From positions 1-14,125 of the forward strand of contig JALLAP010000856.1 in the NCBI GenBank assembly GCA_036939355.1: a stretch of 14,125 nucleotides of DNA, given 5' to 3'. The stretch comes from Thalassiosira profunda (taxonomy: Eukaryota; Bacillariophyta; Thalassiosirophyceae; Thalassiosirales; Thalassiosiraceae). The notes below the pieces were generated by a model. The model did not search any database. It was not told the origin of the DNA and was given only the letters and a program-made list of their open reading frames with translations. The translations under genes and the position numbers were made by a program. Below, piece after piece: positions 1 to 5,852 of the stretch. The first letter of the stretch is position 1. The number at the start of each line of letters is the position of its first letter.

Positions 1-227
1 AATCGACGTAGCACTCCGCAAGAGGATCATCTTCACCGCTGGGGTCCTCGCGGAGGGTCGGCGTGGCGCGGAGGTTCGCCGTCTGCAATGAGCGAGGGAG
101 GCGTGAGTGATGATGTGAGTGGGGGAGGTGAAATGCAATCGCAAAACAACATCAAAGCGGCCGAACTTGCCTGGGCGGCGGCCGCAGCGGAGGCGATGGA
201 GGCGAAGAGGAGGAGGGAGAGCTTCAT
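1..227 (-). CDS. Secreted protein of unknown function, 5' part only (two exons, GC-AG intron)
   Basis: The gene reads leftward and is cut by the window edge. Exon 1 (227-171) encodes 19 residues, MKLSLLLFASIASAAAAAQ, a classic signal peptide: one Lys, then a Leu/Phe/Ile core and a small-residue region. Reading straight through gives a stop at 33-35. An intron at 170-83 with donor AG|GCAAGT (a GC-AG intron) and acceptor ATTGCAG avoids it. Exon 2 (82-1) then stays open to the edge and reads TANLRATPTLREDPSGEDDP, then LAECYVD. The protein therefore enters the secretory pathway. An onward plastid address is not indicated, because no aromatic residue follows the likely cleavage site. Too little mature sequence is present to name a family. 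The start is the only ATG that gives the signal peptide. The gene is head-to-head with the Nudix gene, whose first ATG lies 270 bp away. I am fairly sure of the exon structure and do not know the function. Confidence 0.6.
83..170 (-). other. GC-AG intron of the left-edge secreted-protein gene
   Basis: This is an 88-nt intron. The donor AG|GCAAGT matches the strict consensus seen at GC-type donors. The acceptor is CATTGCAG|A, preceded by a C/T-rich tract. It contains GCGATTGCATTTC, the motif family found in other introns of the window. Removing it joins two open exons in frame at a codon boundary. Confidence 0.55.
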
Positions 228-497
228 CTTGATTGATTGTAGCGGAGATCTTGAGATTATGACCGATTGTGGCGAAGGGGCGGGCTTGCAACCAAGATCG
301 GTGAGAGCGCGGCGAAAAGACAGCCACTCGGATCTCCTTTATGTCATCCAAATCGTACTGATTCCTTTGTGCAGCAGAAGGTCAAAACACTCGTCACCTC
401 GGAGGGATGAGACGGAGGTACATACCTACACAGACAAAAGATTCCTCTATCGCGCGCCTGGCTCCCCCTAACCGCCGCATCCTGCGCCAGCCCTCCT
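228..497. promoter_or_regulatory. Head-to-head intergenic region, secreted-protein gene / Nudix gene
   Basis: These 270 bp separate two divergent ATGs (227 on -, 498 on +) and so should hold both promoters. I see no clear TATA box. The stretch 418-431 (GTACATACCTACAC) recurs with one mismatch at 3206-3219 in another divergent promoter. An out-of-frame ATG at 407 lies upstream of the Nudix start, so the Nudix transcript probably begins after it. No conserved coding sequence is seen here. Confidence 0.45.
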
Positions 498-1388
498 ATG
501 CCGGCGCGGCCGGCGCCCCTACTTCTCCGCCGCTGCCTCGCCGCCATTCACCTCCAGACCTGCCTCCGTCGCCCCGGTGCCGCGGCATTCCGCCCTCTTC
601 CTCATTTGACAAGCTTGCCAGCAGCTGCAGCGTTCGTCATCAACCCATCACGCCGTATCTTCCTCGGAACGCTCGCCTCCTTCGCCACCATGCCGAATGT
701 CGATGGCTCCGAGAAGCTCCCCCGCGTCGACTTCTCCAAAACGGAAACGGTCGGGTCGACGCGGTGGATGCGCCTCGAGACCATTTCCTATCAAGTGCCC
801 CCGAAAGAGGGCGAAACTGATGGCAGCGTGTTGAGGTGGGACCGGGCGGTGCGGACCACAAAACAAAGCGAAGAGGCCATCGACGCCGTGGTCATCCTTG
901 CCGTGCTCAAGAACGACCCGGCCGATCCTTCCAAAGATGAGATTGTGTGCGTCAAGCAGTTTCGACCGCCGGTCGACGCATATACGATCGAACTGCCCGC
1001 GGGGCTGATCGATGCGGACGAGGATCCGGCGACCGCGGCGGAGCGGGAGTTTGCCGAGGAAACGGGATACGTTGGCAAGGCGGTGCAGGTGCTGCCTGCC
1101 TCCTATCTGAGCCCGGGACTGACGAACGAGAGTGCCTGCATTGTACGATTGGAGGTGGACATGACGATCGAGCGAAATGTGCAGATCCACACCGATCAGG
1201 TGAAGAATGCGGGGCTGGACGGGTGCGAGGTGGACCGGGGACTGGAGAAGTTATTGTTGCCGCGGCAGGGGCTGCTGGGGGCGTTACACGATTTGCAGGA
1301 GAAGGAGGGGGTCAAGGTCTTTGCCGCCTTGTACTCTCTGGCGCTGGGCATGTCGGTGGGCGAGACATCTTCAGGTGCGAATGAGTGA
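498..1388 (+). CDS. Nudix hydrolase, NUDT5/YSA1-like ADP-sugar (ADP-ribose) pyrophosphatase
   Basis: The predicted protein has 296 residues. A complete Nudix box runs from G169 to Y191 and fits GX5EX7REUXEEXGU (REFAEETGY at 183-191); its glutamates bind the catalytic Mg2+. The preceding IELPAG and the following SPGLTNE segment are typical of the ADP-ribose pyrophosphatase branch, which cleaves ADP-ribose to AMP and ribose-5-phosphate. The C-terminal VFAALYSLALG also matches NUDT5-type proteins. The first 68 residues contain no Asp or Glu and many Arg, which suggests a mitochondrial-type presequence. The ATG at 498 has a weak context (C at -3). M65 (ATG at 690) sits in GCCACCATG with no ATG in between, so leaky scanning could give a cytosolic form. 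The stop at 1386-1388 lies inside a possible 69-nt intron that would fuse this frame to the dioxygenase downstream (see findings). Family assignment is secure; the exact substrate is inferred. Confidence 0.85.
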   Translation: MPARPAPLLLRRCLAAIHLQTCLRRPGAAAFRPLPHLTSLPAAAAFVINPSRRIFLGTLASFATMPNVDGSEKLPRVDFSKTETVGSTRWMRLETISYQVPPKEGETDGSVLRWDRAVRTTKQSEEAIDAVVILAVLKNDPADPSKDEIVCVKQFRPPVDAYTIELPAGLIDADEDPATAAEREFAEETGYVGKAVQVLPASYLSPGLTNESACIVRLEVDMTIERNVQIHTDQVKNAGLDGCEVDRGLEKLLLPRQGLLGALHDLQEKEGVKVFAALYSLALGMSVGETSSGANE

Positions 1389-1443
1389 TTTTGTGTGATT
1401 GCAAATGATGCGCTGCGTAAGCTAATGCTCCCTTGCACATCAG
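1375..1443 (+). other. Candidate intron joining the Nudix and dioxygenase frames
   Basis: The donor is TCAG|GTGCGA and the acceptor CACATCAG|CATCC, giving 69 nt. A branch-point-like GCTAATG lies about 20 nt before the acceptor, and ATTGCAAATG at 1398-1407 matches the motif seen in other introns here. Splicing would remove both the Nudix stop (1386-1388) and the dioxygenase ATG (1425). It joins phase-1 ends exactly in frame (G + CA gives Ala). Not proven without a transcript. Confidence 0.5.
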
Positions 1444-2396
1444 CATCCATCGAGTCAACTGCATCAAAAACTGACTTTCCGCTGGTGACGCTAGAAGTGG
1501 ATGGAAGTGGAAATCCTACGGAAGCCACCTCTCTCGCCGTCACATCCGCTCTGCGTGACAGCGGCTTCCTCTTGATCCAAACCCCAATTCTTCCTTTGGA
1601 TTTGCAGCAGGAGGCTTTGGCATCGGCATCGCAGTTCCTGGAATCCCAGTCATCTGCCGTTGTGACGCATCCGTCTGATCCGAAAGTCTATGCAATGTTT
1701 GAGGGCATCAAGTCCATGAAGGAGGCCACTCGCAACAGTAAAATGATGATATGTGAAGATGTGGGCGATTGGTACGAGGCAATGAGAAAGACGAGGGATA
1801 TTCTGCTACGCTGCATCGCCGTCGGACTTGAAATGGACGACCCCAACTTCTTTGTCCACCTTCACAACCAAGACAACGACGCGTTGCGCCTCCTGAAGTA
1901 TCCCCGGGGAAACGTCAACACAGGGAATCGATGCAAAGAACACAGTGATTACGGAACGCTCACGCTGCTCTTGAACGATGGCGTAGGCGGATTGGAGGCC
2001 TTTGTGCAAGACCAGTGGCGACCAATACCGTACGTTGCCGGCAGCTTGGTGGTGAACATTGGGTCGATACTGAGCGAGTGGACCCGGCAGGAATTGAAGG
2101 CCACACTCCACCGGGTCGCCGGTCCGGCATCCGTGGGCAGTCTTTCTTCCAAAGAGACATTGCTCGAGGCAGCGAAGGTGCCACGGGTATCCATCGCCTA
2201 CTTCGCCGACCCAAATAAGAATGTCTCGAGGGCGCTCGAGGGGCAGAATGTGGGAGATAGCGGCATGAGAGTGAAGGACTACATTCGGTGGAGATCGGGC
2301 GGGAAGGGCGCGAGCAGAAGCGGCGTGGCATTCACGTCGACGGAGGAATCGCGGCTTGGGACCATGGACGATTTGATGGACAATTTGCCTTACTGA
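1425..2396 (+). CDS. 2-oxoglutarate/Fe(II)-dependent dioxygenase, isopenicillin-N-synthase-like fold
   Basis: Starting at ATG 1425 the protein has 323 residues. The N-terminal DIOX_N-like region reads FPLVTLEVDGSG then LRDSGFLLIQ (about 18-51). The C-terminal catalytic core has the HxD pair (H173, D175 in EHSDYGTLTLLLND) and the distal His H229 (ATLHRVAGP), which together ligate Fe(II). The RxS motif R254-S256 (RVSIAYFADPN) binds the 2-oxoglutarate carboxylate. All catalytic residues are present, so it should be active. Members hydroxylate or desaturate diverse small molecules, and the substrate cannot be read from sequence. Only 36 nt separate the Nudix stop from this ATG, very little for an independent promoter and 5' UTR. 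A 69-nt intron would instead make this the C-terminal half of a Nudix-dioxygenase fusion starting at A-S-I-E (base 1444). It is convergent with the next gene, 73 bp away. No targeting peptide of its own is evident. Confidence 0.85.
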   Translation: MLPCTSASIESTASKTDFPLVTLEVDGSGNPTEATSLAVTSALRDSGFLLIQTPILPLDLQQEALASASQFLESQSSAVVTHPSDPKVYAMFEGIKSMKEATRNSKMMICEDVGDWYEAMRKTRDILLRCIAVGLEMDDPNFFVHLHNQDNDALRLLKYPRGNVNTGNRCKEHSDYGTLTLLLNDGVGGLEAFVQDQWRPIPYVAGSLVVNIGSILSEWTRQELKATLHRVAGPASVGSLSSKETLLEAAKVPRVSIAYFADPNKNVSRALEGQNVGDSGMRVKDYIRWRSGGKGASRSGVAFTSTEESRLGTMDDLMDNLPY

Positions 2397-2443
2397 GCCG
2401 CTGAATCAATTAACATTCGCAAGGGGTGTTTTGTTGGGGATGT

Positions 2444-2484
2444 TCATTTGCACGATCCGAATGTGCTCATCATTTGCACGATCC
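2444..2484. repeat. Pair of 15-bp direct repeats between convergent genes
   Basis: TCATTTGCACGATCC occurs at 2444-2458 and again at 2470-2484, a 26-bp spacing. The second copy covers the stop codon of the thioredoxin gene (2470-2472). The core ATTTGCA resembles the intron-enriched motif. It may be a small tandem duplication at the 3' end. Confidence 0.6.
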
Positions 2485-3084
2485 CCCGCCCAACGGCGGG
2501 ACCCCCGTCTCTAATGTCCCATCGAACGGCTTCTTGAATCCGCTCTTCTTGGCAATCTCCGCCAATTCCATCTCCCCGCCCTGGCTCTTTCCGTTTCCGA
2601 ACCTCCACTCCGGGTAGCCATCGACCCCTTTCTCGAGACACGTAGCGTAGAGCGATCTGTACCCCTTCGGCGAACACTCCGTGTAGCTGACGTATTTCCA
2701 CGCCTCCCGCCCGAACAATTCCTTTTGCCGCTGGCAGTGCGGGCACCAGAAGGCGCCGTACATCACCGCCCCGGTCGATTGCAAATGTTTCGCCAACGCA
2801 ACGGCCTGGTCGGTGCTTTCCCTCTTGGCCTTGGCAGGGACCATTACTGTTTCCCCGGTCCGTTCGTCGTTGACGGGAAAGTAGCCCAGCTCCTCGGACA
2901 TGATGGCGAAGGGCGGGGCGGCGTTGGTGGGCGGTGGGGTGGCAAGCAGGAGGGCAGTGGCAGGTGCATCGACGAGGCATCGGCGGAGGAAGTCATTTCG
3001 CGACGAGACGTTCTCCGGCTGCACGGACCACGCACCCACTCCTCGCAAGGCAACCAGCGCAATGCATAGCCTGAACCATAGCAT
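2470..3084 (-). CDS. Plastid (predicted thylakoid lumen) thioredoxin-like protein, CPHC type, related to the LTO1/VKOR thioredoxin domain
   Basis: The protein has 204 residues from ATG 3084. Residues 1-18 form a signal peptide ending GVGA|W, an aromatic +1 residue as in complex-plastid import. A transit stretch follows, then RNDFLRR plus a hydrophobic, Ala/Pro-rich segment to about residue 56. That is a twin-arginine-like lumenal signal. The mature domain carries CPHC (114-117) in MYGAFWCPHCQRQKELFG. It also has two further cysteines (C137 in YTECSP, C149 in ATCLEKG) followed by VDGYPEW with its cis-Pro. This layout matches the thioredoxin domain fused to VKOR in plant LTO1 and cyanobacterial VKOR proteins, which form disulfides in lumenal proteins. 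No VKOR membrane domain is present, so it would need a separate oxidant. An in-frame ATG at 3174 would bury the signal peptide, so I prefer 3084. It is head-to-head with prefoldin. Confidence 0.8.
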   Translation of the reverse strand: MLWFRLCIALVALRGVGAWSVQPENVSSRNDFLRRCLVDAPATALLLATPPPTNAAPPFAIMSEELGYFPVNDERTGETVMVPAKAKRESTDQAVALAKHLQSTGAVMYGAFWCPHCQRQKELFGREAWKYVSYTECSPKGYRSLYATCLEKGVDGYPEWRFGNGKSQGGEMELAEIAKKSGFKKPFDGTLETGVPPLGGGSCK

Positions 3085-3381
3085 CGTTGCTGTTGCAGGC
3101 GGGTTCGCGGCGCCTCCTCGACGTCGACGGAGAGCGAGTGGGTGGATGGAGGATGGATGGGGTGAGAAATCCATTAGCTATTTACGTACCGTTCGGCTAC
3201 GATATGTACATACCCACACGCCTAAGTACCTCTCATTTTTTCCGCCTCCCCCTCCCCCTCACAGCTCACATCATACTCTCACAACATTCCTCCCGCCGCC
3301 TGTTCCCCGCCTTGCCCACGCCCCTCTGCCCACCTCCGACGCGCCCTCCTCCGCCAGCACTTGACATATCGGCAGGGGACA
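3085..3381. promoter_or_regulatory. Head-to-head promoter region, thioredoxin / prefoldin 6
   Basis: These 297 bp lie between divergent ATGs. On the + strand there is a long pyrimidine-rich tract (about 3231-3360) leading to the prefoldin ATG. The stretch 3206-3219 (GTACATACCCACAC) matches 418-431 in another divergent promoter at 13 of 14 positions. No TATA box is evident. Confidence 0.45.
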
Positions 3382-4083
3382 ATGGCCGAGGGAAACATTG
3401 GCGCCCAGGCGGCGTCGGCCGTCGACGAGAAGGTCCGCGAATTTCGGGAGCTGCAAGANGGCGCCCAGGCGGCGTCGGCCGTCGACGAGAAGGTCCGCGA
3501 ATTTCGGGAGCTGCAAGAAGAGATCAACGGGCTGCGGTCCGACCTCGGCACCCTCATGGCCCAGAGGAACGAGAATGAAATGGTCAAGCAGGTGAGAGAG
3601 AATGCCGTTGTTGCAAATGAATTGCAAATGAATTGCAAATGGGGTTACATTGTTGGACCGCACGCCAGTATCTAACTCCTCTCCCCCCATTTACATCGCA
3701 GGAGCTCGACGTGTGCGACAAGGAGGCCTCCGCGGGGGGCGACGTCACCGTCTACAAGCAGGTGGGGCCGGTGCTGATGAAGAACGACCTCGACGAGGCG
3801 CGGGAGACGATCGAGAAGCGATTGGAGTTCATCACGGGGGAGATGTGAGTTGTGTTGCATTGCGGGAGATTGCAGTTCGTTGCCATTTGCATTCTCATTT
3901 AATTGCAATTCATTGGGGGATTGATTTGATGTGCGGCGAAACAGCAAAAAGACGGAGGGGATCGTCGCCAAGAAGGACGAGCAGCAGGAGAAGTTGGCCA
4001 TGACGATTCAGGAGATGCAAAGCGCGCTGCAAAAGGCCGCGGTGGAGGCGGCCAAGGCGGCCGCCCAGCAGGCTGCTGCGTAA
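3382..4083 (+). CDS. PFDN6: Prefoldin subunit 6 (three exons; exon 1 carries an assembly duplication)
   Basis: Exons are 3382-3591, 3702-3844 and 3945-4083. The introns of 110 and 100 nt have GTGAGA/CGCAG and GTGAGT/ACAG ends. The core NENEMVKQEL, VTVYKQVGPVLMKNDLDEAR and EKRLEFITGEI is diagnostic of the beta-type prefoldin subunit 6: two coiled-coil helices flanking a short beta hairpin. Prefoldin is the cytosolic hexamer that passes unfolded actin and tubulin to the CCT chaperonin. In exon 1 a 59-bp stretch (3400-3458) is repeated perfectly after a single N (3459). As written, 20 residues are duplicated. Collapsing the repeat gives 143 residues with an uninterrupted first helix, close to the usual 125-130 plus an Ala-rich tail. 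The start ATG 3382 (ACAATGG) has a good context. Intron 1 holds a tandem TTGCAAATGAA repeat. Confidence 0.9.
3400..3518. repeat. 59-bp perfect direct repeat flanking one N (probable unmerged contig overlap)
   Basis: Bases 3400-3458 and 3460-3518 are identical and separated by the single N at 3459. The period is 60, so the reading frame is kept and the artefact is silent to gene finders. The same architecture occurs at 12876-13020. Confidence 0.9.
3611..3641 (+). repeat. Tandem 11-bp repeat inside prefoldin intron 1
   Basis: TTGCAAATG occurs at 3611-3619, 3622-3630 and 3633-3641 with spacer AA, an 11-bp period. It lies about 20 nt after the 5' splice site. The same word is scattered in other introns. 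Confidence 0.75.
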
Positions 4084-4373
4084 CACCATGCATACGGAAT
4101 CAATACAACACAACTGAGGAACTTTTGCATGGAGGCGAAGCAACAACCCAAACCTGGATGAGAGTAAACCACCTACTGAGGAGGTGCTGGGCTTCGCGTG
4201 GAGAGTTCGGCGATGGATCGATCAGATTGGTTGCATCGTAAAGTTAGGGAGCTACTCTTCCCGTATACCGGCCCATCCTAATGGGCCGTTGTCTACCTAC
4301 GCTGGTCGATTGAAGCGTCTGGTGAAAGGGAGAGGAAACAAAAGACATTGCCCCATTCGTCTTGGCCTGTCGA
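4084..4373. other. Convergent 3' intergenic region, prefoldin 6 / B9D1
   Basis: These 290 bp hold the two 3' UTRs. The only structure I can support is a perfect inverted repeat at 4269-4288. No conserved reading frame or RNA gene was recognised. Confidence 0.5.
4269..4288. terminator. Inverted repeat in the convergent 3' region (possible 3'-end hairpin)
   Basis: CGGCCCAT (4269-4276) and ATGGGCCG (4281-4288) are exact reverse complements around a 4-nt CCTA loop, an 8-bp GC-rich stem. It sits between two converging genes and could act in either orientation at 3' ends. The role is inferred from position only. Confidence 0.3.
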
Positions 4374-5462
4374 TCAAGCCGTCGAGGGAGCATAGTCCAA
4401 CGCCGCCATGTCCTTCACCGTGACGGTCAAATTCACCTTGACCTCGTGATCGCCGCTCGCCACCCGAGTGACGGCCCGGCCCTCCCCTCGGGTGGTGAAT
4501 TTGGGGTCGAAGAACTCGGGGCTGGTCCCCATCAGCCAATTCGCACACTGGGTGAACTTGCTCCCGCTCACGGGGCGGTACGTCTTGAGGTACCGCGTGT
4601 GCCGTCCGGGGAAGACGGGGAGCAGCAGACTCGAGTACCCCCGGATTACGTCCCGGCCCAGAAAGTCAAAGCCGTAGACGGACAGGGCGAGGCGGGGCCA
4701 GCCCTGGGGATTCGTCGACTGGAAGGAGATCTCGATGGGGAAGTTCCACACGACGACGTTGCCCCCGTCGTCGGTGGAGTTGGTGGCCAAGCCCTGGCGC
4801 CCGACTTGGGAGAGGCCCATGGACACGCCGTGGACCACCTCCCAGTCGGGGCCACTGGAGAAGCTGTACCGGCAATAGAGGTGGTCGTTCAGGGACGGCG
4901 AGGAGCTTTTTGCGGACTCGATTTGCCCGGTCACCATGACAAAGAATGTCGCCGACTGCGGCTCGGAGGCTGGGCCGGGGTGGTGCAGCGGCCGGTAATT
5001 TTTGAGCTGGAGGTGGGCGTTGCCTTCGCTGATCTCGCCGCTGCCGTCTTTGTCCCTCGAGCCGGGGGCGTCTCGTAAGATCTCCTTTGTCGAGGAAGAC
5101 GAGCGAAGCAACCGACTGCTCGGGCTGCGGAGCGGCGATCGGCCGTCGCCGTCCGGTGACGAGAATGCGTGCCGATTGGGTGAGGCTGCATCCGGACGAC
5201 CCAGCCTTCCGCTCGGGCTTCGTGCTACTCTCGAGGAATGGGATCGGAGGAGGGGCGGTCGTCTGTCGGGCGATGCAAGCGCGAGGCGCTCCTCCGGATT
5301 CATCGGATCATCCGAACGACCCAGACGGCCGTCAGGCGATGCAAGCGTCGAGTGGCGGTCCGCCGAGCGGAGGCGGAGCCTTCCGCTGGGACTGCGTGAC
5401 GCCCTCAATGGAGAGTCGGCGCGAAGGTATGGTGGCTCGCCGTCGGGCGCCGAGTCATTCAT
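4374..5462 (-). CDS. B9D1: B9 domain-containing protein 1 (ciliary transition zone, MKS/B9 complex)
   Basis: The protein has 362 residues from ATG 5462 (ATCATGA). Residues about 172-355 are a full B9 (C2-like) domain. It has the hallmark segments FFVMVTGQIESA, LYCRYSF, WNFPIEISFQSTNPQGWP, LSVYGFDFLG, RGYSSLLLP, PGRHTR and GEGRAVTRV. These align with animal B9D1 along the whole domain. B9D1 works with B9D2 and MKS1 at the base of the cilium to control membrane-protein entry, so the organism should build cilia or flagella. Unlike animal B9D1, which starts almost directly with the domain, this protein has about 170 extra N-terminal residues. They are rich in Ser, Pro, Arg and Gly, with repeated SPDGR/SPSGR/ASPDRR units, look disordered, and carry many Ser-Pro sites. 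The longer frame to 5558 begins at a TTG and is not used. It is a single exon, head-to-head with the TPR gene. Confidence 0.92.
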   Translation of the reverse strand: MNDSAPDGEPPYLRADSPLRASRSPSGRLRLRSADRHSTLASPDGRLGRSDDPMNPEERLALASPDRRPPLLRSHSSRVARSPSGRLGRPDAASPNRHAFSSPDGDGRSPLRSPSSRLLRSSSSTKEILRDAPGSRDKDGSGEISEGNAHLQLKNYRPLHHPGPASEPQSATFFVMVTGQIESAKSSSPSLNDHLYCRYSFSSGPDWEVVHGVSMGLSQVGRQGLATNSTDDGGNVVVWNFPIEISFQSTNPQGWPRLALSVYGFDFLGRDVIRGYSSLLLPVFPGRHTRYLKTYRPVSGSKFTQCANWLMGTSPEFFDPKFTTRGEGRAVTRVASGDHEVKVNLTVTVKDMAALDYAPSTA

Positions 5463-5603
5463 GATTGTTGGCCTGAGGGGCGGGCGGCACAAAGACTCAA
5501 ACGGCCATTGGGCGGCGGGAGAGGCCTCTCGACCGAGGCAGTTGACCTTTGTGTCCAATCGATTCAGCCTGTCATTGGCCTCTCGACCGAGACGGAGCGA
5601 TTA

Positions 5604-5714
5604 CACTCGAGAAATTTCGAGTTCGAAAATTCCACTCGAGTTCGAAATTTCAAACGGATTCGAAATTTCAAAATGGAAGTTTTGAATTCGAAAATGGAAG
5701 TTTTTGAATTTCTT
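5604..5714. repeat. AT-rich TTCGAAATTTC minisatellite
   Basis: This is an island of low GC in GC-rich surroundings, built from variants of TTCGAAATTTCAAA. Exact copies lie at 5641-5654 and 5659-5672 (18-bp period). AAAATGGAAGTTTTGAATT at 5670-5688 recurs at 5691-5710 with one added T (21-bp period). It contains the palindromes TTCGAA and GAAATTTC, so both strands look alike. Confidence 0.75.
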
Positions 5715-5744
5715 AGCCTCGGCTGACTGGACGAAACGAAGTCA

Positions 5745-5824
5745 CACCCACTGCATTGAGCGGCGGTACCACGCACGTTCGCCTCGTCTTCACCCCCGCC
5801 ACCCACTGCCTTGAGCGGCGGTAC
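5745..5824. repeat. 25-bp imperfect direct repeat just upstream of the TPR start
   Basis: Bases 5745-5769 and 5800-5824 match at 24 of 25 positions (A5755 versus C5810), a 55-bp spacing. The shared core is TTGAGCGGCGGTAC. The second copy ends 28 bp before the TPR ATG, so it probably lies in the 5' UTR or core promoter. Confidence 0.75.
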
Positions 5825-5852
5825 TGGATCTTTGGGAGACTGCCCATCAAAC

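Larger units (their letters stand above)
5463..5852. promoter_or_regulatory. Head-to-head promoter region, B9D1 / TPR gene, with several repeats
   Basis: These 390 bp between divergent ATGs are unusually repetitive. They contain a 15-bp repeat (GGCCTCTCGACCGAG at 5523-5537 and 5577-5591), an AT-rich minisatellite (about 5604-5714), and a 25-bp imperfect direct repeat (5745-5769 and 5800-5824). No conserved coding frame is present. Confidence 0.5.

Noticed and set aside
88..471. 127-residue plus-strand frame near the left end
   Set aside because: It overlaps the signal-peptide exon and intron on the other strand and has no recognisable features.
3400..3518. A genuine internal repeat in prefoldin 6
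   Set aside because: Perfect nucleotide identity around a single N, the identical pattern at 12876-13020, and normal protein length after collapse all favour an assembly artefact.
4100..4200. Possible box C/D snoRNA (GGATGAG followed by CTGA) downstream of prefoldin 6
   Set aside because: Box C is imperfect, the boxes are only about 15 nt apart, and no terminal stem is present.
5463..5558. N-terminal extension of B9D1 to 5558
   Set aside because: It begins with TTG, and the region carries promoter-type repeats. ATG 5462 is in a good context.
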